DNA of 64,000 bases from an uncultured Bartonella sp. (GCF_945277285.1 NZ_CALYPR010000001.1:248001-312000), one strand, 5' to 3'; shown: positions 39,176 through 49,176, numbered from the stretch's first letter. Numbers and translations are program-made. Notes: generated from the letters alone by a model not told the origin.

Positions 39176-40891
39176 ATGGCGCAATCCAAAAAGGCTGTTG
39201 ATAAAATATCCTTTAGTGAGCTTTTTCAGCCAAAGCTCGTAACAGTTTTTCGTGAAGGTTATCAGTTAGCCGATTTTCAAGCTGATGTTATCGCCGGTCT
39301 GACAGTTGCTGTTGTTGCTCTGCCGCTTTCTATCGCCATTGCGATCGCTTCAGGAGCCTCTCCTGTGCAAGGGCTTTATACATCTATTGTCGGCGGCTTT
39401 TTTATTGCACTTCTTGGTGGCAGCCGTTTTCAAATCGGTGGCCCAGCCGGAGCTTTTATCATTGTTGTTTCAACAACAGTTGCCGAACATGGTATGGATG
39501 GATTGTTACTTGCAACCTTTCTGTCCGGCATCATGCTGATGGCGCTCGGCTATTTGCGATTGGGCACCTACATCAAATTTATTCCCTATCCGGTTACGGT
39601 CGGTTTTACGGCGGGCATTGCTGTCATTATTTTTTCGAGCCAGCTCATTAATATGTTCGGTCTCCGGTTGTCTGAAAAAGAACCGGGGCCCATTTTGCAA
39701 AAAATTCCTGTTATTTGGCACAATATTGAAACATTCAGCCTTCTATCAATCAGCTTTTGTATCGGAACAATTGTCTTTATTACAGTTTTGAAGAAATTGC
39801 GTCCCAACTGGCCGGGTATGGTGCTCTCGATAATTATTGGCGGCAGCCTGACAGCCTTTTTCAACCTCGACATTGTCACCATCGGTTCCAAATTCGGCAC
39901 TATGCCTTCGACACTGCCATCTCCTCACATTCCTGCCTTCGACCTTGAAAAGGTCACGGCTGTCTTGCCCAATGCCATGACATTCACTTTGCTTGGCGCC
40001 ATTGAATCGCTGTTATCTGCGGTTGTAGCGGATGGTATGACCGGCAGGCGCCACCGTTCCAATTGCAAGCTTGTTGCGCAAGGCGTGGGCAATATAGCGT
40101 CAGCTTTTTTTACCGGCGTTTGCGTTACCGGCGCTATTGCCCGCACAGCAACCAACATTCGCGCCGGAGCACGAAGCCCGATGTCGGGAATATGTCATTC
40201 AGTATTTTTGCTGTTATTCCTTGTGGCCTTAGCACCCCTTGCAAACTTCGTTCCGCTCGCGTGCCTTGCCGGAATTCTTGCCATTATTTCATGGAATATG
40301 ATTGATAAACGCCCCATTCTCCTTTTACTTAAGGCATCTGCTGGGGATGCAGTTGTTCTGCTTGTCACGCTGTCTCTTACAATTTTCCGTAATGTCACAG
40401 AAGCAATCATCATCGGTTTTGCTTTGGGAGCTTTGCTTTTTATTCACCGAATGTCGAAAGCGGCAAGCGTCACAACCGATTTGCCACTTGTTGCCGAAGA
40501 TACGGCTGACAGCATGAAGCAACCAATTGACAGTTATGAAGGTGACATCCAAAAGAATAGTGATACTGTGATCTACCATATATCCGGTGCATTCTTTTTT
40601 GGTGCTGCTGCCTCTATTGGCTCAGTCCTTGACCGGATCGGCGACAATTACCGCACCATGATACTCGACTTTGCCCAAGTGCCATTTCTGGATGCAACTG
40701 GTGCCAAAACCATTGAAAGTCTTGCTGAAAAAGCCAAAACACGCAATATCAAACTAGTCATCTGCGGCGCGTCCGAGCAAGTTCTCAGAGATCTTCTCTC
40801 ACACGGTATAAGGCCGCCATTTATTCATCTGGAAAAAAATCTGGAAAAGGCTATCAATAAATATAGCCGCCATCATCGGGATGTCCACTAA
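39176..40891 (+). CDS. SulP family anion transporter with STAS domain
   Basis: This 571-residue transporter has the SulP N-terminal motif ADFQADVIAGLTVAVVALPLS and many membrane segments (GGPAGAFIIVVSTTVAEHG is conserved). The loop AVVADGMTGRRHRSNCKLVAQGVGNI is also conserved. A C-terminal STAS domain covers about residues 450-560 (IYHISGAFFFGAAASIG ... MILDFAQVPFLDATGAKTI). The family moves sulfate, bicarbonate or dicarboxylates. No carbonic anhydrase or cys gene is adjacent, so the substrate is open. Expected downstream genes are replaced by a decayed gene. Confidence 0.93.
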   Translation: MAQSKKAVDKISFSELFQPKLVTVFREGYQLADFQADVIAGLTVAVVALPLSIAIAIASGASPVQGLYTSIVGGFFIALLGGSRFQIGGPAGAFIIVVSTTVAEHGMDGLLLATFLSGIMLMALGYLRLGTYIKFIPYPVTVGFTAGIAVIIFSSQLINMFGLRLSEKEPGPILQKIPVIWHNIETFSLLSISFCIGTIVFITVLKKLRPNWPGMVLSIIIGGSLTAFFNLDIVTIGSKFGTMPSTLPSPHIPAFDLEKVTAVLPNAMTFTLLGAIESLLSAVVADGMTGRRHRSNCKLVAQGVGNIASAFFTGVCVTGAIARTATNIRAGARSPMSGICHSVFLLLFLVALAPLANFVPLACLAGILAIISWNMIDKRPILLLLKASAGDAVVLLVTLSLTIFRNVTEAIIIGFALGALLFIHRMSKAASVTTDLPLVAEDTADSMKQPIDSYEGDIQKNSDTVIYHISGAFFFGAAASIGSVLDRIGDNYRTMILDFAQVPFLDATGAKTIESLAEKAKTRNIKLVICGASEQVLRDLLSHGIRPPFIHLEKNLEKAINKYSRHHRDVH

Positions 40892-41046
40892 TCTAGGTTG
40901 CCTCAAGTCATAAAAGTAAAGCAGGAAGAAAAGCACCCCAATAATACCAGAAAAGTTTTCCCCTTTCATTATCCCGATTACACGTTAATAATTGCTACCT
41001 GTTCTAAAAAATATTAATAATCAAGATGATAAAGACAGGACCCAAA

Positions 41047-42132
41047 ATGGAAAGATTTCCAATACAACCAAAATCCAGTAAATCAAGATTTCGAAAATTC
41101 CTTGCTGGAGCAGTTATTGTCGCATGTATTTATTTTTGCGTATTCTATTATTTTAAATAACGGGTGCATCAACATATTATCATTATTCTCCAACTTGAAT
41201 GGTATGATTTTCAAGACAATCGAAACCACATGTAACAAGAAATTTGGAATCGACCGGTTTTCATATCGGATTTGCGCTTTCCTAACCTGACGAACGCATT
41301 GAAACAAAAAAACGCTTTATTGAAATTCGCTAACACGAAAACTACCGGAAACTCCTTTACCTTTAACAACATGACCCCGCATTTTAAAACTGTGCATCTC
41401 ACCGGCCTTCAATATGATACGCAAGAGGCTCACGTCAGTAATAATTTTGTTGGCAAAAAAATCGATAAACTTGATATTTATCGTGACTTTTCAACGGGTA
41501 GCATTCTGCAAAGTCTGAAAATTGTAATCAACAATATGGAAGTTTAAGCTACTTTTTTGCTCATCCCGTTTATGTTCTGGTTTATAAATCTTTAGACAAC
41601 GGTTACGACCTGTTTGGCCCTTTCACATTGATTTTAATTTTTTTGCACTGTGGCATAGTGACAACGAGTTTTTCAAGATCAACGAATTTTCTTTATAATT
41701 TCCCGTTTTCAGCGATCTCTTGTTAACGCAGCTAACGGCAATATTAGCGAATTTCTTTTGTCAACTATTTCAATTGTAATTGGCGCGGACACAAGAAATC
41801 CAAGCATTAAAAATGCGCATTTATCGACCGATTTGATAATTTTATTCGCGATACGCAAAAATGGGCTGAGACTTCGTGGCGATAAAGAGTGGCTGAATTA
41901 CATATTAAATTTGCAACCAATGCCGCTAAATTTTACAACTTTTTTCCTGAAAATTTTCAGAATTTGAGTAATATGTACATAAGCTTTATCCGTGTTGAAA
42001 GACCACTTGCTATTCACGAAAAAGCAAGATCTGTTTCGGGAGTCAGGCTTTTTTTAAGCCTTGGCAACTCAAACCGGGCTTACTTTTTTAAAAAAATTCG
42101 ACATTGCTGTTGACATGAAACGCCAGAACTGA
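41047..42132 (+). pseudogene. Decayed paralogue of the downstream tandem envelope-protein genes
   Basis: Fragments in shifting frames match the protein encoded at 42463-44505. The N-terminal piece MERFPIQPKSSKSRFRKFLA opens a 37-residue ORF with a membrane segment at ATG 41047, with AGGA upstream, and stops at 41157. A middle piece (ISDLRFPNLTNALKQ, TPHFKTVHLTGLQ, LQSLKIVINNMEV, up to 41547) aligns with ISDLRFTNVLEILKK, IPRFNKVHFSGVH and LKVALNGITV. A tail piece (DRFDNFIRDTQKW, LAIHEKARSVSGVRL, KKFDIAVDMKRQN, ending at TGA 42130-42132) aligns with DDFLSRYEKYY, LNIHAKAKSKQGLG and NKIDLSAETQH. About half the length is missing. It is certainly non-functional. Confidence 0.85.
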
Positions 42133-42462
42133 AGTCGATAGAAAAATTATACACGCCTTTTATAGTTACATTTTTTTGAAGGATTTATCAGGCTGAAACC
42201 TGTTAAATACAATCTTATTTTAGGTATTTTTTTTCTTATAAAGAGCTGATTGGTAAGATATTACATGTTTTAAAGACTGACTGATTTAGTTCCCATATGA
42301 AGCTATAAAATCGGTATTTTGGTAAAAAAATTAGCAAGACTTCCACTGCCGCTTATATTATGGATTGTTTTGTCAGAAAAAAGTCGCGATTGTTTTGCAT
42401 GAACAGGCAATAAGACAAAAATCACATCTGGCTCGACCGTTATCAAAACGAGGGTAAATTTG

Positions 42463-44505
42463 ATGAGTGAACAGACCATAAAAAAGGCTTCAAAAATGTC
42501 GCTTTGGAAAAAAATCGTTATAAGCCTCATTATTGTTGCCATTCTCTGTGGTGGATTTGTCTTCTATCTTGCCCAATCGGCACAAAAACATGTCGAGAAT
42601 TTTTTGAAAGAAAACGGCGTTACTTATGGGACGCTTGACGTGAATTGGCGCCGTCATTTTACGGCCCATGATGCCAAGATCAAAATTTCAAAAGAGAATA
42701 GTATTAACGTCGAAACCATCAAGGGTGATGTCAATTTTTCTGGTCGAACAAGCAAAAATATCGAACTTGAAAAAGTTTCCTATCAGTTTTTGAAAACTGA
42801 TATCTCCATTCCGTCAATGACGTTGCAAAATTATTCGCTCAATAACAAAAATGCCGATGCAAATGATGTTTTTGTTTTCGACATCAAAAATGTTGCAGTT
42901 AAAAAGATTGTAATACCAACTATGCTGGTAAATCAAAAAATCGGAAACGAAAATCAAACGGAAACGTATAACAATATTGTCTATGATGATGTCGACAAAG
43001 GCATCATCAAAAAGTTAACGGCAGACAGTTTTTCAAGCGAAATTCGCTTTTCTGCAAATAGCCTATATTCAACAAAACAACGGACGATAACGACAAAGGC
43101 TGGCAAGTCTGTCACAGATAATTTCAATTTCGCTTTTTTAATGAGTTATTATAATACGCAGTCTCCTGCTACAGATGAGCAAAATCCATTCAAGGATGTT
43201 TTAAGCAACTGGTCAATTCATGACGTTACAATTGACGATCTTCGTAATGATAAAGCACCTATCCATATAAAATTCGACACATTGTCAGGAACAAAGTTTT
43301 CGTTGCGTCTTCTGCCTTTTTCACTAACTGATTTTATAAATTCTGAAGATAGACTTGCTTTATATCAAGATACTGACAAAACGCCTTCGACCAAAATGAT
43401 TGCCCAGTCGCTTGACATGCTTTCTTCCATCGGTGCTGCAGATGCAAAAGTGGACCGACTTTCTTTCAGTACCAATGATACCATAGGAGAGATTAAAAAT
43501 GGCTCTTTATCTTACCAGGATGGCCATTTTAATTTTTCTATGAATGATTTTAAAGTCAAAAAAGGCGATAAAGTCACAGCAATTGACAATTTTTCAATCT
43601 CTGACCTGCGTTTTACCAATGTTTTAGAAATATTGAAAAAATTCAACGAATTGGAAGCTTCGGAAACTGGAAACAAGAGTGACACTTATAAGGATTTTTC
43701 TAATAGGGTTGGTCTTGGACTTATACCGCGGTTCAATAAGGTTCATTTTTCCGGTGTTCACATTCCCGCTGACGACGACGCTCAAGGGCATAGTTCTCTT
43801 GATATGGACTCGGCCGATATTGATGCCAATTTCAGTTTAGGTGCCATTCCAACCTCTCTCAAGGTGGCTTTGAATGGCATTACAGTATCTGCTACCGAAT
43901 GGGATAAACAATTTTCTGAAAAATCAATTCCCGATATTACGCAATCGCAACAAAAAGGCGGAATTCTGGAGGCGCTCGGCTATACAACAATCAAAGCCGA
44001 CATGTTATTTGATGCTTCGTGGAATGAGCAAAGCGAAGTCCTTGATGTCAATGAACTTTCCTTCAAATATGCTGATATGGGGAATACCGCACTCAAAGGC
44101 TCGTTCAGCAATGTCGATCCGGCCTTTTTTTCAGACAATACAATGACAATTGCTGCAGCAGCCTTAGGAATCCGCGCTCAAAATATTGACTTATCCGTGA
44201 ATGCCGACGATTTTCTTTCCCGTTATGAAAAATATTATGACTCTATCACCGGCGAAAAATTTTCGGATGAACGCAAACAGGCAGCAATCAAAACCCGATT
44301 GGCTGTAGCACTGTTTCTCGGAGCTGAAAATTCACAAGCTTTCGGGGATGCATTGCAATATTTTATCCAAAATGGTGGTACTCTCAATATTCATGCCAAG
44401 GCAAAATCAAAACAAGGTTTAGGCTTGCTCGACCTGTTACAGGCTCGGCTTGATCCTCTGAGCCTATTGAACAAAATAGACTTAAGCGCAGAAACACAAC
44501 ATTAA
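42463..44505 (+). CDS. Large membrane-anchored envelope protein, unknown (tandem paralogue 1)
   Basis: This 680-residue protein has a short basic cytosolic N-terminus, one membrane span (LWKKIVISLIIVAILCGGFV) and a very long extracytoplasmic part rich in beta-strand patterns. It resembles AsmA/YdgA/DUF945-like proteins in style, but I cannot name a family. The tail GGTLNIHAKAKSKQGLGLLD ... LLNKIDLSAE is shared with the next gene, so the two are paralogues. The track start 42460 is TTG; the ATG at 42463, preceded by GAGGG, is preferred. Only 15 bases separate it from the next gene: one operon. It could act in outer-membrane or lipid homeostasis, as AsmA-like proteins do, but this is weak inference. 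Confidence 0.8.
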   Translation: MSEQTIKKASKMSLWKKIVISLIIVAILCGGFVFYLAQSAQKHVENFLKENGVTYGTLDVNWRRHFTAHDAKIKISKENSINVETIKGDVNFSGRTSKNIELEKVSYQFLKTDISIPSMTLQNYSLNNKNADANDVFVFDIKNVAVKKIVIPTMLVNQKIGNENQTETYNNIVYDDVDKGIIKKLTADSFSSEIRFSANSLYSTKQRTITTKAGKSVTDNFNFAFLMSYYNTQSPATDEQNPFKDVLSNWSIHDVTIDDLRNDKAPIHIKFDTLSGTKFSLRLLPFSLTDFINSEDRLALYQDTDKTPSTKMIAQSLDMLSSIGAADAKVDRLSFSTNDTIGEIKNGSLSYQDGHFNFSMNDFKVKKGDKVTAIDNFSISDLRFTNVLEILKKFNELEASETGNKSDTYKDFSNRVGLGLIPRFNKVHFSGVHIPADDDAQGHSSLDMDSADIDANFSLGAIPTSLKVALNGITVSATEWDKQFSEKSIPDITQSQQKGGILEALGYTTIKADMLFDASWNEQSEVLDVNELSFKYADMGNTALKGSFSNVDPAFFSDNTMTIAAAALGIRAQNIDLSVNADDFLSRYEKYYDSITGEKFSDERKQAAIKTRLAVALFLGAENSQAFGDALQYFIQNGGTLNIHAKAKSKQGLGLLDLLQARLDPLSLLNKIDLSAETQH

Positions 44506-44520
44506 GACTGGAAGAAAATA

Positions 44521-46215
44521 ATGGCCAATTTTGGTGGCTGGTTAATAGCAACACTCAAACGCTGGTTAATCTATATTATTGGAGGCGTGGTCATTCTGGC
44601 CATTCTTGTTGTCGGTGGTTTTTATATGGCGGCCCCCTATCTTAACAGTTTTGTTAAGGATGAAATGATCAAGCACGGTGTTAAGGCTGACCAGTCAGAG
44701 GTGACCGTTGCAGGAAATGTCAATTTGAAAAATGTGACATTGCCCGTTCCTGAAGGTGTAACGCTCAAAATTGGTTCTATTTCTGGCCGTCCGCCCGTTG
44801 GTTTTGTGCCCGGATCGTTCACAATCTATAATATAGATTTGACACGTGACAATGTTCATGTGCAAATTCCGGAAGTTTCCCTCAATGGCATAACCTTGAA
44901 AGACAAAGATACCACAATTCAATCCCATGTTTTACAGGCACTGATGCGGGTTGGCGTTTCTTCTGTAAATGCACCAAATATTGAGGTATCGCTTGCTAGT
45001 CAAAATGGCAGTGCTGAAAGACTCAATGTCAAAGACTTTTGGCTTTCTGGATTGAAGAATGGCTATGTCGGTTCTGTAGGCATTGGCGGCATGAGTACCA
45101 ATGTCGGTTTTCCGCATTCAACTAATGACGAAAACGGCAGCCTGCGCCTTATTGGCAAAAGTAATGCCATGCAGGCCAGAGATATTGACATTGGTTATGC
45201 CTATTCAATATTGGCCGGAAAAATCAAACCGGATAAAGTTGGCCGGACTGTTTTTGGGCCAGTAGAGCTCGGTGATATTGCAATTGATGTTTTTGAGGGT
45301 ACCAATCGGAATGCGCATTTTTCTCTCGCCAAATTCAAAACCAGCGGGTTAAAAATGCATCCGATGCAGGATGTTCCGGAAGATCTGGCTCGCGCCTATC
45401 TTGAAGCAAAGAAAACCGGCGACGAGAAGAATGAAAAAGCAGCACGCAATGCTCTGATTATCACACTTGTTTCAGCGGTGACCGCAATTGATGCTGAAAT
45501 TGAAAAGGCCGATATTGACCTACCAAAAATCAAGGCCAGCCTCAACTCTTTCGAGCTTCAGCCGCGCGAATGGAATCAGCCGGTTCCCGAAAGTCTCCTT
45601 ATTTCTCTGGATGGACTTTCTCTGAATACCGCGGAAATGCCGCAGAAAGATTTTGATATTTTAAGAAACATGGGCTTTAAAACACTGGATCTTTCGGGAA
45701 AAGTCGACTTTTCCTATAATTCCGGTCGTAAGACTCTTTCTTTGAACGATCTTTCGTTTACCGCTAACGGTATCGGTTCCGGACAAATGTCGGCGACAAT
45801 AATCAATGCATCTCCGGAACTTTTTTCGGGTGACAAGGATGCCACCGTTAATGCGGCAAACCAGATTGGTATTATCAAAGCGGATATGCGCTATTCCGAT
45901 TTCGGCTTTATTGATAAGCTTTTCACCTATCTTGCGCAGAATTTGAATGACAACAAACACGACCTCAAGCAAGAATTGTATGATGATTTTTATGTTGTCA
46001 TGACAAAAAGCCCGGCAATGTTACTGAAAGATCATGAAGAGGCACAAAAAATTTCTTCGGCTTTCGGTGCATTTGCGAAAAAGCCCGGTACTCTTAAAAT
46101 ATCGGTTCAGGCAAAGGATAACACAGGTTTGACTGCAACAGAGCTTGAAACCGCTTTGCAAAACGATCTTGCAACAGCACTCAACAAAGTTGACCTGACA
46201 GTTAAAAATGAATAA
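44521..46215 (+). CDS. Large membrane-anchored envelope protein, unknown (tandem paralogue 2)
   Basis: This 564-residue protein has the same layout as the gene before it: an N-terminal span (LIYIIGGVVILAILVVGGFY), then a long periplasmic part with repeated beta-like strands such as GNVNLKNVTLPVPEGVTLKI. The C-terminal block (FAKKPGTLKISVQAKDNTGLT ... LNKVDLTVKNE) aligns with the end of its neighbour. An internal ATG start with GGAAG is well placed. A 20-bp perfect palindrome follows the stop and probably ends the transcript. Function is unknown. The tandem arrangement and a third decayed copy upstream suggest gene duplication within this lineage. Confidence 0.82.
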   Translation: MANFGGWLIATLKRWLIYIIGGVVILAILVVGGFYMAAPYLNSFVKDEMIKHGVKADQSEVTVAGNVNLKNVTLPVPEGVTLKIGSISGRPPVGFVPGSFTIYNIDLTRDNVHVQIPEVSLNGITLKDKDTTIQSHVLQALMRVGVSSVNAPNIEVSLASQNGSAERLNVKDFWLSGLKNGYVGSVGIGGMSTNVGFPHSTNDENGSLRLIGKSNAMQARDIDIGYAYSILAGKIKPDKVGRTVFGPVELGDIAIDVFEGTNRNAHFSLAKFKTSGLKMHPMQDVPEDLARAYLEAKKTGDEKNEKAARNALIITLVSAVTAIDAEIEKADIDLPKIKASLNSFELQPREWNQPVPESLLISLDGLSLNTAEMPQKDFDILRNMGFKTLDLSGKVDFSYNSGRKTLSLNDLSFTANGIGSGQMSATIINASPELFSGDKDATVNAANQIGIIKADMRYSDFGFIDKLFTYLAQNLNDNKHDLKQELYDDFYVVMTKSPAMLLKDHEEAQKISSAFGAFAKKPGTLKISVQAKDNTGLTATELETALQNDLATALNKVDLTVKNE

Positions 46216-46232
46216 TTAATTTTTTTGTAAAT

Positions 46233-46276
46233 AATTTTTATTAAGTAATATTGATTAATATTACTTAATAAAAATT
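46233..46276. terminator. Perfect 20-bp AT-rich palindrome after the tandem genes
   Basis: AATTTTTATTAAGTAATATT and AATATTACTTAATAAAAATT pair perfectly over 20 bp with a 4-base loop (GATT). It lies 17 bases past the stop of the second paralogue and is symmetric, so it could end transcription from both strands. Its length is unusual for a terminator. Confidence 0.65.
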
Positions 46277-46520
46277 CACAATAAATTCTAAATTTTATAA
46301 CATATTTTTATATTTTTTGTATTCTAAGAATTTTATTTATTGAACAATATTGTAAATTATTAACTTAAATATAGACATTATGATGTTTAAATTAATGATA
46401 TTTTTCCGCTGATGATCTTGCATCCTCTACATTATTTTTATATGTTTTTCTCATGGGTGTTTGGGAAGTTGTTCTCGGGCAGGTTTCAAGTTGGTCGGGC
46501 CGCCAACTCAGGGAACTTGC

Positions 46521-47870
46521 ATGATGAAAACCTCATGTTCAAAACGTTTGCCAAATCGTGCGGCAGTACTTGCTGGAAAGACATTTTCAACTCTTGACCG
46601 TTTTATCCATATTGAAGCAGTTAGTGGCCTTGTCCTGATAATTGCAACAGCGGTTGCACTTATTCTCGCAAATTCACGTTATAGCGGAATTTACCAACAA
46701 TTCTGGCAACAACCCTTAAGGGTCGAATTCATCGGATTTTCTTTTTCTAAAAATCTACATTTTCTGGTCAATGATGTTTTAATGACCGTGTTCTTTCTGG
46801 TTGCAGGATTGGAAATACGTCGCGAGCTTCATGAAGGGGCGTTAGCTGAAATTAAACTGGCTTTATTGCCTATTATTGCTGCTATTGGCGGCGTTTGTAC
46901 TCCTGCTATTATTTACTTCGCCTTTAATGGTTACACCCAAACCAGTCATGGTTGGGCAGTTCCCACAGCAACAGATATCGCCTTTGCTGTCGGTATTCTT
47001 GCGCTTTTAGGAAAATCTATTCCTTCCAATCTAAAAGTAGTCTTGCTTTCTTTGGCAATCATTGATGACATTATAGCAATAATCGTTATTGCGCTTTTTT
47101 ATTCAAGTAATCTTGATGTAACGGGGTTACCCTTTGTCTTTGGTGCAATCTTATTGATTTTGTTGTTTCAATGGATCGGAATTGAACAGCCATGGATATA
47201 TGTCGTTCCAGGCATTATTCTGTGGTGGGGGTTGATGGTTTTTGGTGTTCATCCCTCACTTGCAGGGGTCATAATGGGATTGTTAACTCCCGTATTACCA
47301 CCGCAGGCGTACATATCGCCAGCCGCACGTATTTCCAACGCTTTGGAGGTGATGAAAAACGAGTCTGCCAATAACAATAAGCTGCAACTTTATAGTTTTG
47401 CGTTGCATGAAATTCGCAAAGGACAGAACTGTTTATTTGCCCCGGCATCGCGTGTTCAAATGGCGCTTGCGCCTTGGGTTTCCTTTATTATTATGCCGCT
47501 TTTTGCGCTTGCCAATGCTGGCATCGACTTTTCAGGATATGATCTTTCAATTAAAAGCAGTTCGGCAATTATTTTAGGAATTGGACTAGGCCTAGTCGTC
47601 GGCAAACCAATCGGCATTGTCTGTGCAAGTTTTTTTGCTATAAAGTGCGGTATTTGTGAGCTCCCTCGCGATGTAAATTGGCACGGATTGCTTCTTGTTG
47701 GATTGCTCGGAGGAATTGGTTTTACAATGGCAATTTTTACAGCAACACTTGCATTCAGTAATGATTATCAACTTAGTGCAGCAAAACTCGCCATTCTTTG
47801 CGGATCACTATTGTCTGCTATTTTCGGGTTAGGCTTCGGTCTATGGCAATCATATGCCAAGAAAATTTAA
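46521..47870 (+). CDS. nhaA: Na+/H+ antiporter NhaA
   Basis: NhaA exchanges two protons for one sodium ion in the inner membrane and protects against salt and alkaline stress. The protein shows the family blocks NDVLMTVFFLVAGLEIRRELHEG, GWAVPTATDIAFAVGILALLG and VVLLSLAIIDDIIAIIVIALF, which holds the two critical Asp residues (DD). GLLGGIGFTMAIFTATLAF comes near the end. The ATG at 46521 follows AGGGAA and gives 449 residues. The track start at 46461 adds 20 residues and is less likely. An AT-rich spacer precedes it. Confidence 0.94.
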   Translation: MMKTSCSKRLPNRAAVLAGKTFSTLDRFIHIEAVSGLVLIIATAVALILANSRYSGIYQQFWQQPLRVEFIGFSFSKNLHFLVNDVLMTVFFLVAGLEIRRELHEGALAEIKLALLPIIAAIGGVCTPAIIYFAFNGYTQTSHGWAVPTATDIAFAVGILALLGKSIPSNLKVVLLSLAIIDDIIAIIVIALFYSSNLDVTGLPFVFGAILLILLFQWIGIEQPWIYVVPGIILWWGLMVFGVHPSLAGVIMGLLTPVLPPQAYISPAARISNALEVMKNESANNNKLQLYSFALHEIRKGQNCLFAPASRVQMALAPWVSFIIMPLFALANAGIDFSGYDLSIKSSSAIILGIGLGLVVGKPIGIVCASFFAIKCGICELPRDVNWHGLLLVGLLGGIGFTMAIFTATLAFSNDYQLSAAKLAILCGSLLSAIFGLGFGLWQSYAKKI

Positions 47871-48835
47871 CGATAAGCTTTACGGCGTCAATTGATCGTG
47901 GGTCTTATCTACATGTATTAAATCTGTGTCGGAAGCGGGAAAAAAAATTGCAAAACACACTTTTTATATCATTAATGACCGTCTAAAACTGATCAAAAAA
48001 AGCCTGACTATATTTGAAACATTTGGACAGAATTAGCAAAGAGATAAAAACCGGGCAAGATCGACTGCTGATCACAACCAGACACATGCGGCCTAAGGCT
48101 CCTAAATGCCAATTGACCATCATTAGCCGTCAATAGCGGCACAATAAAAATACGTAAGCCAACCGTTTTTCAATAAAGCTGGACTAGACTTTTAAATTAC
48201 CGTTTAAAAAGTTAGCGATTATCAAGGCAACATTTTATCATAAATTCAATCTCGATTTTTTAGCTATTTCCTGCTTAGCGCAAAGCTCATAAAAAACTCT
48301 TCAACGACATCACGCTTTGACAGTGATAATAGTTGCACGAAATTCATAGCGACAAATTGTCAATTAGCACTTGCATGAGCTAAAATAACCGGTTTTCATG
48401 AAGTGGAATCTGGTCACCAATCATCTACAAATATCCGATAGAATTTTCGACTTTAGACACGAATTCTCCGACTTTTTAACTTTACTGTCCCTTATCGTCT
48501 CAAGATTTCTTTAGCTCTGACGAATTAAATACGCCGTTCTAGTCTAGAACTAGCTTTCAGTGTTAAAAAAAAATCAAAAAACCGTGCGTCAATAACATGT
48601 TGATGAAACTTCACTGATGACATTATTATTGAATAATAACACTAAGTTAGCTGCCTAAATAATTTAACTGATTGATTAATATCCTATTTCTTGTTGAACT
48701 TTCCGTGATTGATACATTTTAATGTGATTTGAGCTCATCCGGGTTAATGAAGATATAAGCAAAAGAAGAGTTAGTTTTAACTTCTAATCTAAAATACAAA
48801 TTTCAACCGTTAGCTGAAGCTAAGGGTGAATAAAA
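47871..48835. other. Long AT-rich spacer, no gene recognised
   Basis: About 965 bases lie between nhaA and the small secreted protein gene. All long frames are interrupted. On the minus strand a 27-codon frame (MNFVQLLSLSKRDVVEEFF ...) at about 48260-48350 looks slightly protein-like but has no ribosome binding site. The right end carries the small protein's promoter. Confidence 0.4.
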
Positions 48836-49153
48836 ATGGTGAATAGAATGAAGAAAATGATGATATTTGCTGCTGCAAGTTTATTCGCAGTAAGCAGTGC
48901 CTATGCTAGTGGTTACGCTTTTGATGATGGCTCTCCAGTCAACCACTATGTTATCGGTTCCACCACACAATCGGGTTTTAACCACAATTACACAGGAAAT
49001 GTTCGTGCTTATACCCGTGCCAATGGTTTCGGAGGCGGTTCTGTCGAAGATAGTTACGTGATTGGTCATGCACAAAAATCAGGTGAAGCTACACATGGCG
49101 TTTCTTTAAACGAAGCTCATTTTGGTGATGGTTCACCTGTCAATCATCGTTGA
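48836..49153 (+). CDS. Small secreted protein with internal repeats
   Basis: This 105-residue protein has a signal peptide (MIFAAASLFAVSSAYA, cleavage likely after AYA). The mature part of about 80 residues is Gly/Asn/Ser-rich. The motif DGSPVNH occurs at both ends, and YVIGSTTQSG / YVIGHAQKSG is repeated inside, so the mature part is an imperfect two-fold repeat. AAGGGTG lies before the ATG at 48836. A good terminator follows. No family is recognised; it might be a lineage-specific exported or surface protein. There are no cysteines in the mature part. Confidence 0.78.
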   Translation: MVNRMKKMMIFAAASLFAVSSAYASGYAFDDGSPVNHYVIGSTTQSGFNHNYTGNVRAYTRANGFGGGSVEDSYVIGHAQKSGEATHGVSLNEAHFGDGSPVNHR

Positions 49154-49176
49154 ATGGTTTAATAACTTTATTTTTT

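Noticed and set aside
41758-41967. 69-residue ORF in the gap after the SulP gene
   Set aside because: Not a gene of its own; it overlaps the C-terminal fragment of the decayed paralogue in a different frame.
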